A stretch of DNA of 32,696 nucleotides from Alphaproteobacteria bacterium RIFCSPHIGHO2_12_FULL_66_14. Lineage in GTDB: Bacteria > Pseudomonadota > Alphaproteobacteria > Reyranellales > Reyranellaceae. Made by a program: the position numbers and the translations under genes. Shown here piece by piece: positions 9,270-18,578 of the stretch. Location: NCBI GenBank assembly GCA_001767945.1, contig MEMN01000078.1, forward strand, positions 3,303 through 35,998, given 5' to 3'. The notes below the pieces were generated by a model that was not told where the DNA came from, did no database searches, and worked only from the letters and a program-made list of their open reading frames with translations. The first letter of the stretch is position 1. Every line of letters begins with the position of its first letter.

Positions 9270-10654
9270 GCCGCCATCCCCAAACTCCGGGCACCCGGCA
9301 ACGCCCGCGCCATGGCGCGAAACGCATCGCCGCGATGCTCATAGCTCTTCCATTGATCCCACGATGCGCATGCGGGCGAGAGCAGGACCACGGCGGATCC
9401 GCCAGCGTCGCGTTGCGCTCGGCTATGCGCCGCATCGAGCGCCGACTGCAGGTCGCCGCAGCGGCTGTAGGGCAGCTTGCCCTCGAGCTGGCCGGCAAAC
9501 AGATCCGTCGCCTCGCCGATCAGGAAGGCATGGCGGATGCGGTCGAAGTACGGCGCCAGCGGCGCGACGCCGCCCTCCTTCGCCTGACCACCGAGGATCC
9601 AGTAGATGTCACGATAACTCGACAGCGCGCGCGCCGTGGCGTCGGCGTTGGTCGCCTTGCTGTCGTTGATGTAGACGACGTTGCCCACGCAGGCGACGCG
9701 CTCCTGGCGGTGCGGCAGGCCGGGATAGCTGCGCAGTCCCTCGACGATCTTCTCGCGCGGCACGTCGAGCCAGCGACAGGCTGCCCAGGCGCAGGCGGCA
9801 TTCTGGGCATTGTGGTCGCCTGGCAGGGTCGGCACATCGGAAAAGTCGACCGAATAGCCGTCGGCGTCGATCAGCCGCCCGGCGCGGAAGGACACGCCGC
9901 CGGCGACCGGTCGGTCGAACGCCACCGGTACGGCGGTAATGCCCGGCCGGGGCAACGTCCTGGCATAAATTGCGCGCGACGGTTCATCGTCGATGCCGAT
10001 CACGGCGCAGTCGCCAGCCTGCTGACGCGCGAAGATGTTTACCTTGGCTGCCACGTAACCCGCCATGTCGCCGTGACGATCGAGATGGTCGGGCGTGACG
10101 TTCAGCCAGACTGCCACGTTGGCGCGGAAGGTTTCGAGCAGCTCGAGCTGATACGACGACAGTTCCAGGACATAGACGCCGCCTTCGGCCAGCGGCGCGA
10201 GGTCGAGCGCGCCACGGCCGATGTTGCCGCCGACTTCGCAGGGGACGCCGGCCTGGACGAGGATATGGCCGATCAGCGCCGTCGTCGTCGACTTGCCGTT
10301 AGTCCCGGTGATCGCGACGAAGCATGCTTTCGGCACGGCACGAGCCAGCATTTCGACATCGCAGATGATCTTCTTGCCCGCCGCCCGTGCCGCCGCCGCC
10401 ACGGGATGCGGCGCCGGCAGATGGCTGGGAATGCCCGGACTGATGATCAGCGCGGTGATGCGGCGCCAGTCGATCGAACCGGGGTCCGCCAGTTCCACGC
10501 CGGCGTCCACCGCCGCTGCACGCGACCCCGCGTTGTCGTCCCAGGCGACGCACCCCACACCCGCCGCCGCGAGGGCGCGCGCCGTCGCCAGACCGGAGCG
10601 CGCGAGCCCCAGCACGACGAAGGACGATCCCTTGAGCGCGGCGAGATCGATCAT
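9266..10654 (-). CDS. murD: UDP-MurNAc-L-alanine--D-glutamate ligase MurD
   Basis: MurD adds D-glutamate to UDP-MurNAc-L-Ala in the cytoplasm. The 462-residue product has the MurD-type N-terminus (VVLGLARSGLATARAL), the Mur ligase P-loop GTNGKSTTTALI, the NVTPDHLDRHG central motif and YINDSKATNADAT, which marks MurD. The ATG at 10654 lies 4 bases after the mraY stop, with GAGGTG about 8 bases upstream inside the end of mraY. The 3' end overlaps ftsW by 4 bases. Confidence 0.97.
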   Translation of the reverse strand: MIDLAALKGSSFVVLGLARSGLATARALAAAGVGCVAWDDNAGSRAAAVDAGVELADPGSIDWRRITALIISPGIPSHLPAPHPVAAAARAAGKKIICDVEMLARAVPKACFVAITGTNGKSTTTALIGHILVQAGVPCEVGGNIGRGALDLAPLAEGGVYVLELSSYQLELLETFRANVAVWLNVTPDHLDRHGDMAGYVAAKVNIFARQQAGDCAVIGIDDEPSRAIYARTLPRPGITAVPVAFDRPVAGGVSFRAGRLIDADGYSVDFSDVPTLPGDHNAQNAACAWAACRWLDVPREKIVEGLRSYPGLPHRQERVACVGNVVYINDSKATNADATARALSSYRDIYWILGGQAKEGGVAPLAPYFDRIRHAFLIGEATDLFAGQLEGKLPYSRCGDLQSALDAAHSRAQRDAGGSAVVLLSPACASWDQWKSYEHRGDAFRAMARALPGARSLGMAA

Positions 10655-10658
10655 CCCG

Positions 10659-11750
10659 TCACCTCAGCTTCAGGGTGGCAAGGCCGGCCATCGCCAGAAT
10701 GGCGGCGATGATCCAGAAGCGAAAAACGATGGTGGGCTCAGCCCAGCCCTTCTGCTCGAAGTGATGATGCAGCGGCGCCATGCGAAAGACGCGGCGTCCC
10801 GTCCACTTGTAGGACAGCACCTGCACGATCACCGAGACGGTCTCGAGGACGAACAGCCCACCGACGATCGCCAGCACGATCTCGTGCTTGGTGACCACGG
10901 CCACCGCACCGAGTGCGCCGCCGATTGCAAGCGAGCCGGTGTCGCCCATGAACACCATCGCGGGCGGCGCATTGAACCAAAGGAACCCCAGCCCGGCGCC
11001 GACGAGCGCCGCCAGCAGCACGGCGAGCTCGCCGGACCGCGGGACATGATGAAGGTAGAGGTAGTTGGTGAGGATGATGTTGCCGACCACATAGGTGATC
11101 AGGCCGAACACGGCCGACGCCATGATCACCGGACCGATCGCCAGGCCGTCGAGACCATCGGTCAGGTTGACGGCATTAGAAGCCCCCACCATCACCAGGC
11201 CGCCGAAAGCCACGAAACCCACGATGCCAAGAGGCAGCAGAACATCCTTGAGGAACGGAAACGCCAGCATGTAACGGAGCGGCGGCGGCGACAGCTGCGC
11301 AATCAGGTAGGCCGCGACCGCCGCGACCACGATCGACAGAACGAGCTTCACCTTGCCCGGAACGCCTCGGGAGTTGCGCTTGGTAACTTTGAGGAAGTCG
11401 TCCCACAAGCCAATCGCGCCGAACGCCAGGGTAACAGCGAGCACAATCCAGACGTAACGATTGGAGAGATCAGCCCACAGCAGCGTCGCGATAGCGAGCG
11501 TGATCAGGATCAGGAGGCCGCCCATGGTGGGCGTGCCCTTCTTGGTCATGAGATGGCTGGCGGGCCCGTCGTCCCGGATCGGCTGGCCTTGCTGCTGCTT
11601 GCTGCGCAGCCAGCGGATCAGGACGCCGCCGATCAGGAAGCTCAGCACCAACGCCGTCAGGAACGCGCCAATCGAGCGGAACGTCAGGTAGCGGAACAGG
11701 TTGAACGGGCTGAAGACGTCCGCCAGTGGATAGAGAAGATTGTAGAACAT
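10659..11750 (-). CDS. mraY: Phospho-MurNAc-pentapeptide transferase MraY
   Basis: MraY is the integral membrane enzyme that transfers phospho-MurNAc-pentapeptide to undecaprenyl phosphate, giving lipid I. The 363-residue protein has about ten membrane segments. Family signatures are [27 protein letters not shown] (Asp pair and basic loop), [12 protein letters not shown] (Mg2+/catalytic Asp), [12 protein letters not shown] and the [12 protein letters not shown] loop. The ATG at 11750 ([13 protein letters not shown]) is the standard N-terminus and follows the murF stop by two bases. Upstream in-frame extension would overlap murF and is not used. Confidence 0.97.
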   Translation of the reverse strand: MFYNLLYPLADVFSPFNLFRYLTFRSIGAFLTALVLSFLIGGVLIRWLRSKQQQGQPIRDDGPASHLMTKKGTPTMGGLLILITLAIATLLWADLSNRYVWIVLAVTLAFGAIGLWDDFLKVTKRNSRGVPGKVKLVLSIVVAAVAAYLIAQLSPPPLRYMLAFPFLKDVLLPLGIVGFVAFGGLVMVGASNAVNLTDGLDGLAIGPVIMASAVFGLITYVVGNIILTNYLYLHHVPRSGELAVLLAALVGAGLGFLWFNAPPAMVFMGDTGSLAIGGALGAVAVVTKHEIVLAIVGGLFVLETVSVIVQVLSYKWTGRRVFRMAPLHHHFEQKGWAEPTIVFRFWIIAAILAMAGLATLKLR

Positions 11751-11752
11751 CC

Positions 11753-13159
11753 CTAGTGTCCCGCCTCGCCGTCGCTTGCCGCCACGATGGCGTCTACGAC
11801 GATCTTCATTTTCGAGCCCAAAGAGCCTTTCACCGCCACCACATCGCCGGCACGCAGCGCCGCCGCAACCTCGCCCGCGAGCGACGCCGAGTCCGGCCGG
11901 TGCACGCCGCGTTGTGTCGGCGCGAGCTGGTGCCACAGGGCCTGCATGTGCGGCCCACACAGGAACACCTGCGCCGCGCCGCTCGCCGTCACAGCCCCGG
12001 CCAGGCTCGCGTGATAGGCGTCGGCGCCCTCGCCCAGCTCGCGCATGTCGCCCAACACCAACATCCGGCGACCGCCAGCCTTGGGTTCGGTGCGCGCCAG
12101 TACGGCGAGCATCGCCCGGACCGACACCGGGTTGGCGTTGTAACTCTCGTCGAGCAGCTCGATCGCACCAGCCCCGAACTTCAGCATCCGGCGCGCGCCA
12201 CGACCGGGCGACGCCTTGACACCGGCCAGCGTCACTGACGCTTTCACGACATCGGCGCCAAGCGCGCCGACGACCGCGAGCGCCGCCACGCTGTTCAATG
12301 CCCAGTGCTCACCCGCCGCTCCCAGCCGATACTCGATCCGCCGGCCATCGATCAAGGCCACGACATCGCTGCCCGAATCCTGCAGGTCGCAGGCGAGAAG
12401 CCGCGCTTCGGCCACCTCGCTGCGGCCGAAGCCGACGACGCGGGAAACACCGAAACGGCGGGCGTGGCCCGCGAGGCGCTCGTAGTGGCGATTGTCGCGA
12501 TTGAGCACGGCGACTGCACCTTCGGCCATGCCGGCGAACAGGCAGCCTTTTTCGTCGGCAATCGCCTCCTCGCTCCCCATATGTCCGATATGGACCGCAC
12601 CCACGTTGGTGATCACCCCGACATGCGCCTCGACCTGGCGAGCGAGCGGCTCGATCTCGCCGGGATGGTTCATGCCGATCTCGAACACGCCGTAGCGTGC
12701 CTCGCGCGGCAGACGGGCGAGGCTGATCGGAACGCCGACGTGATTGTTGTAGCTCGCCACGCTGGCCGAAGTCGACGCCTGCGCCGACAGCATCTCGCGC
12801 AGCGCGTCCTTGGTGCTGGTCTTGCCGACCGATCCGGTGATGCTGGCGATGCGCGCCTTGCTGCGGCGGCGCCCGGCGCGGCCGAGATCGACCAGTGCCT
12901 TCATGGTGTCGGGAACGCGGATCAACGTGCCGCGCGCACCCGCGACATCGCGCGAAACGATGGCCGCCGCCGCGCCACGCGCGAGGGCGTCGGCTACGAA
13001 GCCATGACCGTCGGTGGTCTCGCCGCTCAGCGCAAAGAAGAGGTCCCCCTTGCCGACGGCGCGGCTGTCGAACGTCACCCCCTCGGCCGCGAAGGGCGCC
13101 GTGACGGCGATCGGCGACAGCGCCTTGTTCACTTCGTCCGATGTCCAGAGCGCCGTCAT
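11753..13159 (-). CDS. murF: UDP-MurNAc-tripeptide--D-Ala-D-Ala ligase MurF
   Basis: MurF adds the D-Ala-D-Ala dipeptide made by Ddl, completing the UDP-MurNAc-pentapeptide. The 468-residue protein has an N-terminal MurF domain with [15 protein letters not shown], the P-loop [13 protein letters not shown] (near 108-120), the central [11 protein letters not shown] and [14 protein letters not shown] motifs, and [17 protein letters not shown], typical of MurF. The ATG at 13159 overlaps the murE stop as ATGA. The stop is 2 bases before mraY. Confidence 0.97.
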   Translation of the reverse strand: MTALWTSDEVNKALSPIAVTAPFAAEGVTFDSRAVGKGDLFFALSGETTDGHGFVADALARGAAAAIVSRDVAGARGTLIRVPDTMKALVDLGRAGRRRSKARIASITGSVGKTSTKDALREMLSAQASTSASVASYNNHVGVPISLARLPREARYGVFEIGMNHPGEIEPLARQVEAHVGVITNVGAVHIGHMGSEEAIADEKGCLFAGMAEGAVAVLNRDNRHYERLAGHARRFGVSRVVGFGRSEVAEARLLACDLQDSGSDVVALIDGRRIEYRLGAAGEHWALNSVAALAVVGALGADVVKASVTLAGVKASPGRGARRMLKFGAGAIELLDESYNANPVSVRAMLAVLARTEPKAGGRRMLVLGDMRELGEGADAYHASLAGAVTASGAAQVFLCGPHMQALWHQLAPTQRGVHRPDSASLAGEVAAALRAGDVVAVKGSLGSKMKIVVDAIVAASDGEAGH

Positions 13160-14625
13160 ACGGGCACTCCCGCAAGCTCGCGCGCCACCTCGGCATCGTC
13201 GAAGTGATGCGTGACACCCTTGATGGTCTGTCCCGTCTCGTGGCCCTTGCCGGCGATCAGCAGCAGATCGTCGGCGCCGCTGAGAGCTGCCATGCCAGCT
13301 GCGATGGCGGCATGCCGACCATCGGCGGACTCGGTCCAGTTCCTGCGGTCGGCCGCGATGCCGCGCAGGATCTCGGCGCGGATCGCCTCGGGTGCCTCGC
13401 TGCGCGGATTGTCATCGGTGACGATCGTGAGGTCGGCGAGCCGGGTCGCGATCTCGCCCATGACCGGCCGCTTGGCGCGGTCGCGATCGCCGCCACAGCC
13501 GAATACCACGACCAGCTTGCCGCGGGCGAAGGGGCGCAGCGTGCGCAGTACCGTCTCCAGTGCCTCGGGCTTGTGGGCATAGTCGACATAGATCGGTGCG
13601 CCGGAGCGATGGCGCGCGACGAGCTGCAGCCGGCCGGGTGCGCCGGTCAGGGTCGCAAGCGCCGCCACGGCGAGCGCTGGGTCACCTCCCGTCGCCACCA
13701 CGAGAGCAAGGGCGGCAAGCGCATTGGACGCCTGAAAGCCACCGACCAGCGGCAAGTCGACCTCGTGACGGGTGCCCAGCACCTCGATCGCGAGATGCTG
13801 GCCGGTCGAGGTCGGATCGTCGCCGAGCAAGCGGATCTCGCGCCCTCTGGCGCCATAGGTCCAGAAACGAAGGCCGCGTCGCCGGCAGATCACGGCCAGC
13901 GCTTCGGCACGGTCGCTGTCGGCATTGACGACCGCCGTGCCGCCGGCCGGCAGCAGGCGATCGAACAGCCGTGCCTTGGCAGCGAAGTAGGACTCCATCG
14001 ACGAATGGTAGTCGAGGTGTTCGTGAGTGAGGTTGGTGAAGGCCGCGGCCGAGAGGCGAACGCCGTCGAGGCGATGCTGGTCGAGACCGTGGCTCGACGC
14101 CTCGATCGCCAGATGCGCTACGCCTTCGCGGGCCAGCGTCGCAAGATCTTCATGGAGTTGTACCGGATCGGGCGTCGTAAGGCCGGCCTCGCGCGTCAGT
14201 CCCGGCGAGACGATGCCGAGCGTGCCGACGCTCGCCGCCCTGAAACCAAGCGTCGCCCAGATCTCGCGCACGAAATGGACGGTCGAGGACTTTCCGTTGG
14301 TGCCGGTGACTGCGGCGATAGTCGTGGGCTGGAGACCAGCGAAGGCCGCCGCCATCAACGCCACGCGGTGGCGCGGATTTGCATCGCGTACGACGACGAT
14401 GGCGGGATCGAGCGCCGGCAGCGGCGCGTCGAGGGCAGCGAGGATCGCCGCGGCGCCGCGGCCTACTGCATCGGCGACGAAGGCGGCGCCGTCGTGGTGC
14501 GCGCCCGGCAGAGCCGCGAAAAGATAGCCTGGCCGGACCTCTCGTGAATCGAGGGTCAGGCCGGCGAGAACGGGATCGCGCGGCAGCGCGGGAGAGGTCG
14601 CGGTTTCATGTGCGCTGAGGCGCAT
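13156..14625 (-). CDS. murE: UDP-MurNAc-dipeptide--meso-diaminopimelate ligase MurE
   Basis: MurE adds the third stem-peptide residue. The 489-residue protein has the N-terminal LTLDSREVRPGYLFAAL motif, the P-loop TGTNGKSSTVHFV, the central NLTHEHLDYHSSMESY motif with the EASSHGL segment before it, and DDNPRSE. The DNPR motif at residues 405-408 is the known marker for meso-diaminopimelate rather than L-lysine as substrate, which fits a Gram-negative wall. The ATG at 14625 lies 4 bases after the ftsI stop. No strong ribosome binding site is visible, so coupling to ftsI translation is likely. The frame is open further upstream, but that would overlap ftsI. Confidence 0.96.
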   Translation of the reverse strand: MRLSAHETATSPALPRDPVLAGLTLDSREVRPGYLFAALPGAHHDGAAFVADAVGRGAAAILAALDAPLPALDPAIVVVRDANPRHRVALMAAAFAGLQPTTIAAVTGTNGKSSTVHFVREIWATLGFRAASVGTLGIVSPGLTREAGLTTPDPVQLHEDLATLAREGVAHLAIEASSHGLDQHRLDGVRLSAAAFTNLTHEHLDYHSSMESYFAAKARLFDRLLPAGGTAVVNADSDRAEALAVICRRRGLRFWTYGARGREIRLLGDDPTSTGQHLAIEVLGTRHEVDLPLVGGFQASNALAALALVVATGGDPALAVAALATLTGAPGRLQLVARHRSGAPIYVDYAHKPEALETVLRTLRPFARGKLVVVFGCGGDRDRAKRPVMGEIATRLADLTIVTDDNPRSEAPEAIRAEILRGIAADRRNWTESADGRHAAIAAGMAALSGADDLLLIAGKGHETGQTIKGVTHHFDDAEVARELAGVPV

Positions 14626-14629
14626 GAGT

Positions 14630-16492
14630 TCACTCAGCCGCAACGCGACGCACTCCCGCAGCGGGCGCCGCAGCGGTCTGCGCCGCGCCCGGCCGCAGCG
14701 GCAGGGCCTTGCGTTGCGCCGATGCGCGATGACGTGCGTTCGCCGGAACGAACTTCGGTGGCACCACCGGCGCAGGAACCGGAGTCGAGGCGATCTCGAG
14801 CGGCGGCAAACCCTCCTTGAGGTCGCCGGGCAGGATGCCATAGAGCGACACGATACCCTCGATGATGTGCTTGACCGACGGCGCGGCCACCCAGCCGGCC
14901 GTAGCGTAACCGCCGGTTTCCGGGAGGCCCTTGGGCTCATCGAGCGAGACGAGAATGACGAATTTCGGATCGTTCATGGGAAACATGCCAACGAACGAGC
15001 TGATTAGGGCTTTTTGCCGGTAGCCGCCGCGGGATGGCTTTTCCGCGGTACCGGTCTTGCCGCCGACTTCGTATCCCACGACGTTCGAGTTCCTGCCGGT
15101 GCCCTCCAAGACGTTCAGCCGGAGGAGCTGGCGCAGGTTCATCGACGTCTTGGCCTGGATCACGCGCCGGCCCGGGTCGCTGGCGGCGTTCCGCTTCACG
15201 AGACTGGGCTGAAAGAGGATGCCGCCGTTGATCACCGCCGCCGATCCCGTCGCCAGGTGCAGCGGCGTCACCGAAATGCCATGCCCGAAGGCGATGGTCA
15301 TGGTGTTGATCTTCATCCAGTGCCGCGGATAGAGCGGACCTGCGACCTCGGGAAGCTGGGTCGACAGCGGCTTCAGGAAGCCGATTTTGTCGAAGAACGC
15401 GCGCTGGGTTTCAGGACCCATTTCCACCGCCATCTTGGCCGAGGCGATGTTGGACGAGTATTTGAAGATCTCCGGCACCGACAGCGGGCGGCGCTGGGCA
15501 TGGTCGTCGTTGATCGTGAAGCGGTCGATCTTGATGGGCGACGTCGCGTCGAAGACGCTGGTCATCGTCACCCGGCCGGTGTCGAGCGCCATCGCCGTGT
15601 TGAAGATCTTGAAGGTCGAACCCTGTTCGTAGACGCCCAGCGTCGCACGGTTGAACAGCGCCTCATTCGTGATGGTCTTGGCACTGTTGGGGTCGTAGGT
15701 CGGCAACGACGCCATGGCGAGAATCTCGCCGTTGGTCGAATCCATGACGATGGCGGTGGCGCCGATCGCCGAGAATTTCTGGGTCGCCCAAGCAATCTCG
15801 CGCTCGATCATGCGCTGCAGGCGCAAATCGATCGAAAGCTGCACCGTTTCGCCACTCTGAAGCTGCTGGTCGAAGTAGCGCTCGACCCCGGCAAGGCCGG
15901 TATTGTCGACGCTGGCATAGCCCATGACATGCGCCGCGGCTGAACCCTGCGGGTAGATGCGCCGCTCCTCGGCCTGAAACTCGAGGCCGGGAATGCCGAG
16001 ACGATTGACGAGGTTGTGCTCGCGCGGGCTGAGGCCACGCTTGATCCAGACGAAGGTCTTGTCGCCTTCGAGTTTTTCCCTGACGTCGTCGTACTTCAAC
16101 TCCGGCAGGGCGGCGACGATCTTGCGCGCAGCGTCCTGGGGCTCGAGCAGCAGCCGCGGATTGACGAAGGCCGACATCACCGGCACCGACGTCGCGAGCA
16201 CGGCGCCGTTGCGATCAACGATGTCGGCACGTTCCGACTGGATCGAGCCACCGCGGGCCGCGACTCGCTGTGTCGGCTCGGCGCCGTCGCGCAGCAGCGA
16301 GACGTAGCCCATCCGCAGGCCGACAGCGACGAAGGCCATCACGAAGAGCGCCGAGGCGATGACGAGACGCTGGCGGGCCGTCTCTTGGGCATCGCCCTTG
16401 AGGCGGTCCTGCGGCGATCCGTAACGCGCGCCGGCCGCCGCGCGAGGCGCGGCGGCCGGTTCGGGCGAGCCAGATTTACGCCACAGCCTCAC
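14630..16492 (-). CDS. ftsI: Septal transpeptidase FtsI (PBP3, class B penicillin-binding protein)
   Basis: FtsI crosslinks peptidoglycan at the septum as partner of FtsW. The 620-residue protein has a basic, Ala/Pro-rich cytoplasmic N-terminus, one membrane anchor (about 43-67), a PBP dimerisation domain (about 75-215) and a transpeptidase domain. The active-site motifs are intact: STFK (S292, K295), SSN (346-348) and KTGT (479-482). From about residue 565 there is a Pro/Ala-rich tail of about 55 residues. The start is GTG at 16492, chosen because it forms a GTGA overlap with ftsL and has GGAGG about 7 bases upstream. The N-terminus resembles MRLWRKS-type alphaproteobacterial proteins. Confidence 0.96.
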   Translation of the reverse strand: MRLWRKSGSPEPAAAPRAAAGARYGSPQDRLKGDAQETARQRLVIASALFVMAFVAVGLRMGYVSLLRDGAEPTQRVAARGGSIQSERADIVDRNGAVLATSVPVMSAFVNPRLLLEPQDAARKIVAALPELKYDDVREKLEGDKTFVWIKRGLSPREHNLVNRLGIPGLEFQAEERRIYPQGSAAAHVMGYASVDNTGLAGVERYFDQQLQSGETVQLSIDLRLQRMIEREIAWATQKFSAIGATAIVMDSTNGEILAMASLPTYDPNSAKTITNEALFNRATLGVYEQGSTFKIFNTAMALDTGRVTMTSVFDATSPIKIDRFTINDDHAQRRPLSVPEIFKYSSNIASAKMAVEMGPETQRAFFDKIGFLKPLSTQLPEVAGPLYPRHWMKINTMTIAFGHGISVTPLHLATGSAAVINGGILFQPSLVKRNAASDPGRRVIQAKTSMNLRQLLRLNVLEGTGRNSNVVGYEVGGKTGTAEKPSRGGYRQKALISSFVGMFPMNDPKFVILVSLDEPKGLPETGGYATAGWVAAPSVKHIIEGIVSLYGILPGDLKEGLPPLEIASTPVPAPVVPPKFVPANARHRASAQRKALPLRPGAAQTAAAPAAGVRRVAAE

Positions 16493-17040
16493 CGACGCCC
16501 TCCGTCATTTCGCGAGAGGATTTCATCGATCGAGGCTGCGACGCTCTGGTTGTCGCCAACCGGACCCGATGTTGCCGGCTCTTGGATTGCGGCCGGTCGA
16601 GGGGGCGTCGTGGGTCCGGTGGAACGCGCTGAAAGGGGTGCGGAGGCCGGCGAGGGGCTGCCGGCCTCCGCTGCGACGCGGCCACCACCGGGCAAATTCG
16701 ACGAGGGGACGTCGTTGCCCGTACGTGGGGGGGAAGGGAGTGGTGGATCGCGCCGCGGGGGGACAGATTCGGGTCTGAGCGAGTCGAGCCGGATGACCTG
16801 CTTGATCGATGCCGGCTCGAGCTTCAGATGTTTCTGGGCGAGCTTCTCGATGCGCTCGGCCTCGTTGAGGTGAGCCCATTCGACCCGCAGCATGTGCGTG
16901 GCCTGCTGGCTCTCCACGATCTTGTGGTTGGTCCGGTCGATCTTCTCTTCGAGGTCCTGCACCTTGTACTTCACGGTGAACAGGCCCACCGCCGTGGCCA
17001 CGGCGGCGACCGACCAGAAGACGAGCCCACGATGGATCAT
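16489..17040 (-). CDS. ftsL: Cell division protein FtsL, with long Pro-rich C-terminal extension
   Basis: FtsL is a small bitopic divisome protein that pairs with FtsB through a periplasmic coiled coil and helps activate FtsW/FtsI. The protein has a very short cytoplasmic end, one membrane segment (about residues 6-23) and a heptad-like helical part (about 26-70, [17 protein letters not shown]). After [15 protein letters not shown] (from about 88) it continues as a Pro/Ser/Ala/Gly-rich, apparently disordered tail of about 90 residues. At 183 residues it is clearly longer than the roughly 100-130 residues usual for FtsL. Identity rests on topology and on its place between rsmH and ftsI, with ATGA and GTGA overlaps on the two sides. 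Confidence 0.88.
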   Translation of the reverse strand: MIHRGLVFWSVAAVATAVGLFTVKYKVQDLEEKIDRTNHKIVESQQATHMLRVEWAHLNEAERIEKLAQKHLKLEPASIKQVIRLDSLRPESVPPRRDPPLPSPPRTGNDVPSSNLPGGGRVAAEAGSPSPASAPLSARSTGPTTPPRPAAIQEPATSGPVGDNQSVAASIDEILSRNDGGRR

Positions 17041-17990
17041 GTGCGGCCTCCGGAGCCGCCGAGCCTTTCGGCGACACGCAGGCGGGCCGAACGAGCGCGC
17101 GGGTTGGCGGCCACTTCGGACTCGGTCGGCAGCACGGGCTTGCGCGTGAGGTCGCGCAGCGTGACTTCGTGTTCGGCGGCGCGCGGCGGCGCGTGACGTG
17201 ACGGGCCGGGTGTGCGGCCGGCACGGGCGCGCACGTATTCCTTGACCGCGCGGTCCTCCAGAGAATGGAATGACACCACGGCCAGGCGGCCACCTGGCGC
17301 CAGCACGGACTCGGCCGCGGCGAGGCCACGTTCCAGTTCGCCCAACTCGTCGTTGACCGCGATGCGAAGTGCCTGGAAGGCCCGAGTCGCGGGGTCGCTC
17401 TCGTCCTTAGCCGAAGGACCGACGGCGCGACGCACGATCTCCGCCAGTTCGCCGGTCGTCTCGATTTTCTTGGCCTTGCGAGCCTCGACGATGGCGCGTG
17501 CGACTCGGCGGCTGCGCCGCTCCTCGCCGTATCGCCAGAAGATATCGGCGAGCTCCGCCTCATCCGCCTCGTTCACGAGATCGGCCGCGGAAGGCCCGCG
17601 CTTTTCCATGCGCATGTCGAGCGGGCCATCGCCGCGGAAGGAGAAGCCACGCTCGGCGCGGTCGAACTGCATCGAAGAGACGCCGAGATCGAGCGCCACG
17701 CCGTCGACATCCTTGACCCCTTCGGCGGATAGCAGTTCGGCCATGTCGCCGAAGCGGCCTTCGATCAGGCGCAACCGCGGCGCATAGCGTCCGGCTAATG
17801 CCTGGCCGGCGGCGATCGCATCGGGGTCGCGGTCGATGGCGATCACCCGGCAGTCGGCGCGGTCCAACATTGCCGCGGTGTACCCGCCTCCGCCGAAGGT
17901 ACCATCTACGTAGCGACCGCCGTCGCGCGGCCGCAGCGCGTCGATCACCTCGCGTGCAAGGACGGGGACATGCCCACCAGTGCCGCTCAT
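17037..17990 (-). CDS. rsmH: 16S rRNA (cytosine-1402-N4)-methyltransferase RsmH (MraW)
   Basis: RsmH methylates N4 of C1402 in the decoding centre of 16S rRNA using S-adenosylmethionine. The 317-residue protein begins [19 protein letters not shown], which is characteristic. It has the SAM-binding motif [15 protein letters not shown] (about 29-43), the [18 protein letters not shown] segment, GPLDMRM and the later [15 protein letters not shown]. The ATG at 17990 overlaps mraZ as ATGA, and the stop overlaps ftsL as ATGA. Its place second in the cluster is the standard arrangement. Confidence 0.97.
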   Translation of the reverse strand: MSGTGGHVPVLAREVIDALRPRDGGRYVDGTFGGGGYTAAMLDRADCRVIAIDRDPDAIAAGQALAGRYAPRLRLIEGRFGDMAELLSAEGVKDVDGVALDLGVSSMQFDRAERGFSFRGDGPLDMRMEKRGPSAADLVNEADEAELADIFWRYGEERRSRRVARAIVEARKAKKIETTGELAEIVRRAVGPSAKDESDPATRAFQALRIAVNDELGELERGLAAAESVLAPGGRLAVVSFHSLEDRAVKEYVRARAGRTPGPSRHAPPRAAEHEVTLRDLTRKPVLPTESEVAANPRARSARLRVAERLGGSGGRT

Positions 17991-18469
17991 GCCTCGCCCC
18001 TGTCCGAGAGGCCGCGCACGAAGGCCGCCATCTTGTCGCGATCACCGTCGCGACGGGCCTGCCAGCGCTTGGGATTCCACATCTGAAACTTGTCGCCCTT
18101 GCCGACCAGCATGACGCCCTCGTCGACTTCGAGCGCCTGGGAGAATTCAGCCGGCAGGGAGAAGCGGCCGTCCGGTTCCATCGCAATGGTGCGGGCGCTG
18201 GCCGAGAGATAACCGGCGGGATCGAAAGCCTCGTCGTCGAGCGCCACCTTCAGCGAGCCTTTGGGACCGAGCGCCTCGACGCGAAGACGGTCGAGCATGG
18301 CGTCGAAGCCCAGGCGCGAGTTTCCGTTCACGACGCCCGGCACGTTGGGTGAGTGGTAGAGGACGAAAGCCCCGCGGTCGTCGGCCGGCAGCTCGTCGCG
18401 GAAGGCTGCGGGCAACAAGACCCGGCCTTTTTTGTCGAGCTTGATCAGGATTTCGGACCGAAAGGCCAC
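17987..18469 (-). CDS. mraZ: Transcriptional regulator MraZ
   Basis: MraZ is an AbrB-like DNA-binding protein that forms rings and controls its own dcw operon in the bacteria studied. The 160-residue protein has the expected two swapped-hairpin domains. The first carries the canonical DxxxR motif (D12-KKG-R16, [15 protein letters not shown]). In the second, the aspartate is replaced by glutamate (E98-PDG-R102, [13 protein letters not shown]). The start is GTG at 18469 with an AGGGGG/AGGG stretch 6-14 bases upstream; no better ATG is present. It is the first gene of the dcw cluster and a repeat array resembling an MraZ operator lies 58-92 bases upstream. Confidence 0.94.
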   Translation of the reverse strand: MAFRSEILIKLDKKGRVLLPAAFRDELPADDRGAFVLYHSPNVPGVVNGNSRLGFDAMLDRLRVEALGPKGSLKVALDDEAFDPAGYLSASARTIAMEPDGRFSLPAEFSQALEVDEGVMLVGKGDKFQMWNPKRWQARRDGDRDKMAAFVRGLSDRGEA

Positions 18470-18526
18470 GACCCTGTCCCCCTAAATCCACGACAGGTGC
18501 CCCACGCCCCTGCGGTTCCCTGCTTA

Positions 18527-18561
18527 CGGGATATTATGGGATACCATGGGATATTCAGGGA
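18527..18561 (-). promoter_or_regulatory. Probable MraZ operator: four NGGGA repeats at 10-bp spacing
   Basis: On the plus strand CGGGA (18527), TGGGA (18537), TGGGA (18547) and AGGGA (18557) occur at exactly 10-bp intervals with 5-bp spacers. In Escherichia coli MraZ is reported to bind TGGGN direct repeats separated by 5 bp upstream of mraZ, which is the same architecture. Here the TGGGA reads on the strand opposite to mraZ transcription. The array lies 58-92 bases upstream of the mraZ start. Confidence 0.78.
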
Positions 18562-18578
18562 AGCAATGTCGAAAGTGG

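Noticed and set aside
7701-9344. Plus-strand frame of 547 codons opposite murG and ftsW
   Set aside because: Arg/His/Gln-rich low-complexity translation, antisense to two secure genes.
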